This document shows positions 5,268-6,195 of a stretch of DNA of 6,195 nucleotides, in pieces; positions within the stretch are counted from its first letter, which is position 1, and each line of letters starts with the position of its first letter. The stretch spans positions 1 through 6,195 of the forward strand of contig JANQGS010000231.1 in assembly GCA_028277195.1 (NCBI GenBank), read 5' to 3'. The notes beneath the pieces are model-generated. The model saw nothing but the letters and a program-made list of their open reading frames with translations, had not been told where the DNA came from and did no database searches. The stretch comes from Candidatus Gastranaerophilales bacterium (lineage in GTDB: Bacteria; Cyanobacteriota; Vampirovibrionia; Gastranaerophilales; UBA9971). The position numbers and the translations under genes were made by a program.

Positions 5268-5747
5268 TCACTCCTTAATTGCTTCCAGCTTTTCAAACCA
5301 CTTCAAAAGAGTTCCTGATAGCTGTTTTAATTCCTGCTTGCTCAGCAGTCCGGTTATTTTGTTAACAGTTTCCACATATCCAGGCCAAGCCTTATCAAGA
5401 ATATCAGCTCCCTTTTTAGTTATCTTGATTAGATTTACCCGCCTATCGCCTTCTTGTGCGTGGCGTTCTATTAATCCTTCTTTGCTCAGGCGGTCGAGTA
5501 GCTTTGTCATATTTGAAGCTGTTACTATTAGCCTTTTACCGATATCAATCTGGCTTATACCTTCATCTTTGCCCTGATGTTTAATGATAAGAAGTGTATT
5601 AAACTTTGCAGGGCTGATATTGAACTGTTTTAAGTAGTCCTCTATCTGCCTTTCAACTAAAGAGTAACAAAATGCTAATGAGTACACTGCTATCTCCTCT
5701 GGTGAGTTGTCATTGTTGTTAATTCCAAATTTTTCAAGATTTTCCAT
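5268..5747 (-). CDS. MarR-family winged-helix transcriptional regulator
   Basis: A 159-residue protein of normal MarR length. It has an N-terminal dimerisation helix region (about 15-42), then a winged helix-turn-helix at about 45-112. The recognition helix is near 75-91 (TASNMTKLLDRLSKEGLIER) and the wing carries the characteristic DRR at 101-103, followed by VNLIKITKKG. A C-terminal helix pair (about 115-157) completes the dimer interface. MarR proteins usually repress their own operon and adjacent detoxification or efflux genes until a phenolic, lipophilic or oxidising ligand releases them. A strong AGGAGG site (5755-5760) fixes the ATG at 5747. The gene overlaps the upstream gene by one base and ends 4 bases before the preferred hydrolase start, so it belongs to one operon. 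Its likely targets are that operon and the adjoining broken MFS gene. The ligand cannot be read from the sequence. Confidence 0.93.
   Translation of the reverse strand: MENLEKFGINNNDNSPEEIAVYSLAFCYSLVERQIEDYLKQFNISPAKFNTLLIIKHQGKDEGISQIDIGKRLIVTASNMTKLLDRLSKEGLIERHAQEGDRRVNLIKITKKGADILDKAWPGYVETVNKITGLLSKQELKQLSGTLLKWFEKLEAIKE
5271..5276 (-). promoter_or_regulatory. Ribosome site deciding the hydrolase start
   Basis: AAGGAG on the minus strand, 7 bases before the ATG at 5263 and within the last codons of the MarR gene. The alternative ATG at 5296 lies deeper inside the MarR gene and would add an 11-residue tail not expected for this fold. Confidence 0.75.
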
Positions 5748-6195
5748 TACTTCTCCTCCTTATGAATAACTAATTCCTTGATTTTTGCCCTGCCGTTTTT
5801 ATCTATTGATACTTTTACTGAGAGCTCTTTCCCTCTCAGACGTTCGATTTTTTTGCCCTCGCCTTCCGGCACAAAGTAGTTTTCTATACCATAATCTAGC
5901 TGTACAGTGGACGAGCTAGCATACTTTACCTTGCCGGTTATGAACAGCTGGTTTTTCTCGGGTTTGTTAGCTGTAATATATTTTGCTTCAGCATATCCGT
6001 CTTTTTCCTTTAGCAATACATATACTGTTTCACCACGCTTAAAATGTTTCCCCGGATATTTTACCCTGTTTATATCATAGTTGAGAATAACATAATCACC
6101 CCTGAACAAGTCCCTCGGGTCAACCGGCGCTGTTTTTAAGAGCACTTCCCTGCCGGTAATAAGGGTGTACTCGTTAGAACCGACCATAAATGCTA
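5747..6195 (-). CDS. GDYXXLXY-domain protein, 5' end outside the window
   Basis: The family is recognised from the signature that names it: GDYVILNY, about 30 residues after the Met at 6187, preceded by the usual LLKTAPVDPRDLFRG stretch. These proteins are normally 160-190 residues, with one N-terminal membrane helix and an extracytoplasmic beta-rich domain of unknown biochemical function. The frame stays open upstream of 6187 to the window edge (codons for Ala-Phe just before the Met), and no ribosome site is visible there. The Met at 6187 is therefore probably the end of the membrane helix, not the start, and the gene continues beyond 6195. What is visible is the domain plus a Lys/Glu-rich tail. 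The stop codon overlaps the next gene's start by one base (TAATG), so it is very likely co-transcribed and translationally coupled with the MarR gene. The family call is firm; the function is unknown. Confidence 0.85.
   Translation of the reverse strand, partial: AFMVGSNEYTLITGREVLLKTAPVDPRDLFRGDYVILNYDINRVKYPGKHFKRGETVYVLLKEKDGYAEAKYITANKPEKNQLFITGKVKYASSSTVQLDYGIENYFVPEGEGKKIERLRGKELSVKVSIDKNGRAKIKELVIHKEEK

Noticed and set aside
4264..5296. ATG at 5296 as the hydrolase start
   Set aside because: It lies inside the MarR gene and lacks a good ribosome site, while ATG 5263 has AAGGAG at 7 bases.
4682..5577. Plus-strand open frames across the hydrolase and MarR genes
   Set aside because: Antisense to clear minus-strand genes and with no family resemblance.

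Overview
All genes in this window lie on the minus strand, so transcription runs from high to low coordinates. Strong AGGAGG-type ribosome sites, one-base TAATG overlaps between genes and the gene content suggest a low-to-moderate-GC anaerobic bacterium, possibly a Clostridia-type Firmicute. That placement is a guess from style; no marker gene fixes the taxon.

There are three regions. (1) 6195-4535 is a compact operon: a GDYXXLXY-domain protein cut by the window edge, a MarR-family regulator and a small alpha/beta hydrolase. It probably once continued into an MFS transporter, because 4444-4316 encodes a good MFS N-terminus with its own ribosome site that is broken off after about 43 residues. 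(2) 4444-1866 is an AT-rich patchwork (about one third GC by eye). It holds an unrecognised protein with a C-terminal membrane anchor and an uncertain start, a complete AbiEi-type antitoxin, an AbiEii-type toxin gene missing its C-terminal half, and then about 490 bp of debris. The debris contains an 84-bp copy of the start of the unrecognised gene and a 20-codon stub of a plasmid pRiA4b ORF-3-family gene. (3) 1838-43 is a two-gene operon, closer to half GC, encoding the large and small subunits of an isopropylmalate dehydratase/homoaconitase-family hydro-lyase.

The most interesting structure is in the patchwork. An 84-bp direct repeat (2239-2322 and 4199-4282) and a 26-bp direct repeat (1853-1878 and 3512-3537) occur in the same order and orientation. 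The first is the start of the unrecognised gene; the second is the AbiEi -10 box and start codon, repeated just upstream of the dehydratase operon. Together they look like the collapsed remains of a tandem duplication of the [unrecognised gene - abiEi] unit. If so, the dehydratase operon may now be read from a promoter fragment derived from an antitoxin gene. The AbiE pair looks decayed: the antitoxin is intact and the toxin is truncated. Nothing here amounts to a demonstrated new system. The unrecognised membrane protein beside AbiE, the promoter-capture scar and the broken MFS gene are the points to follow up.
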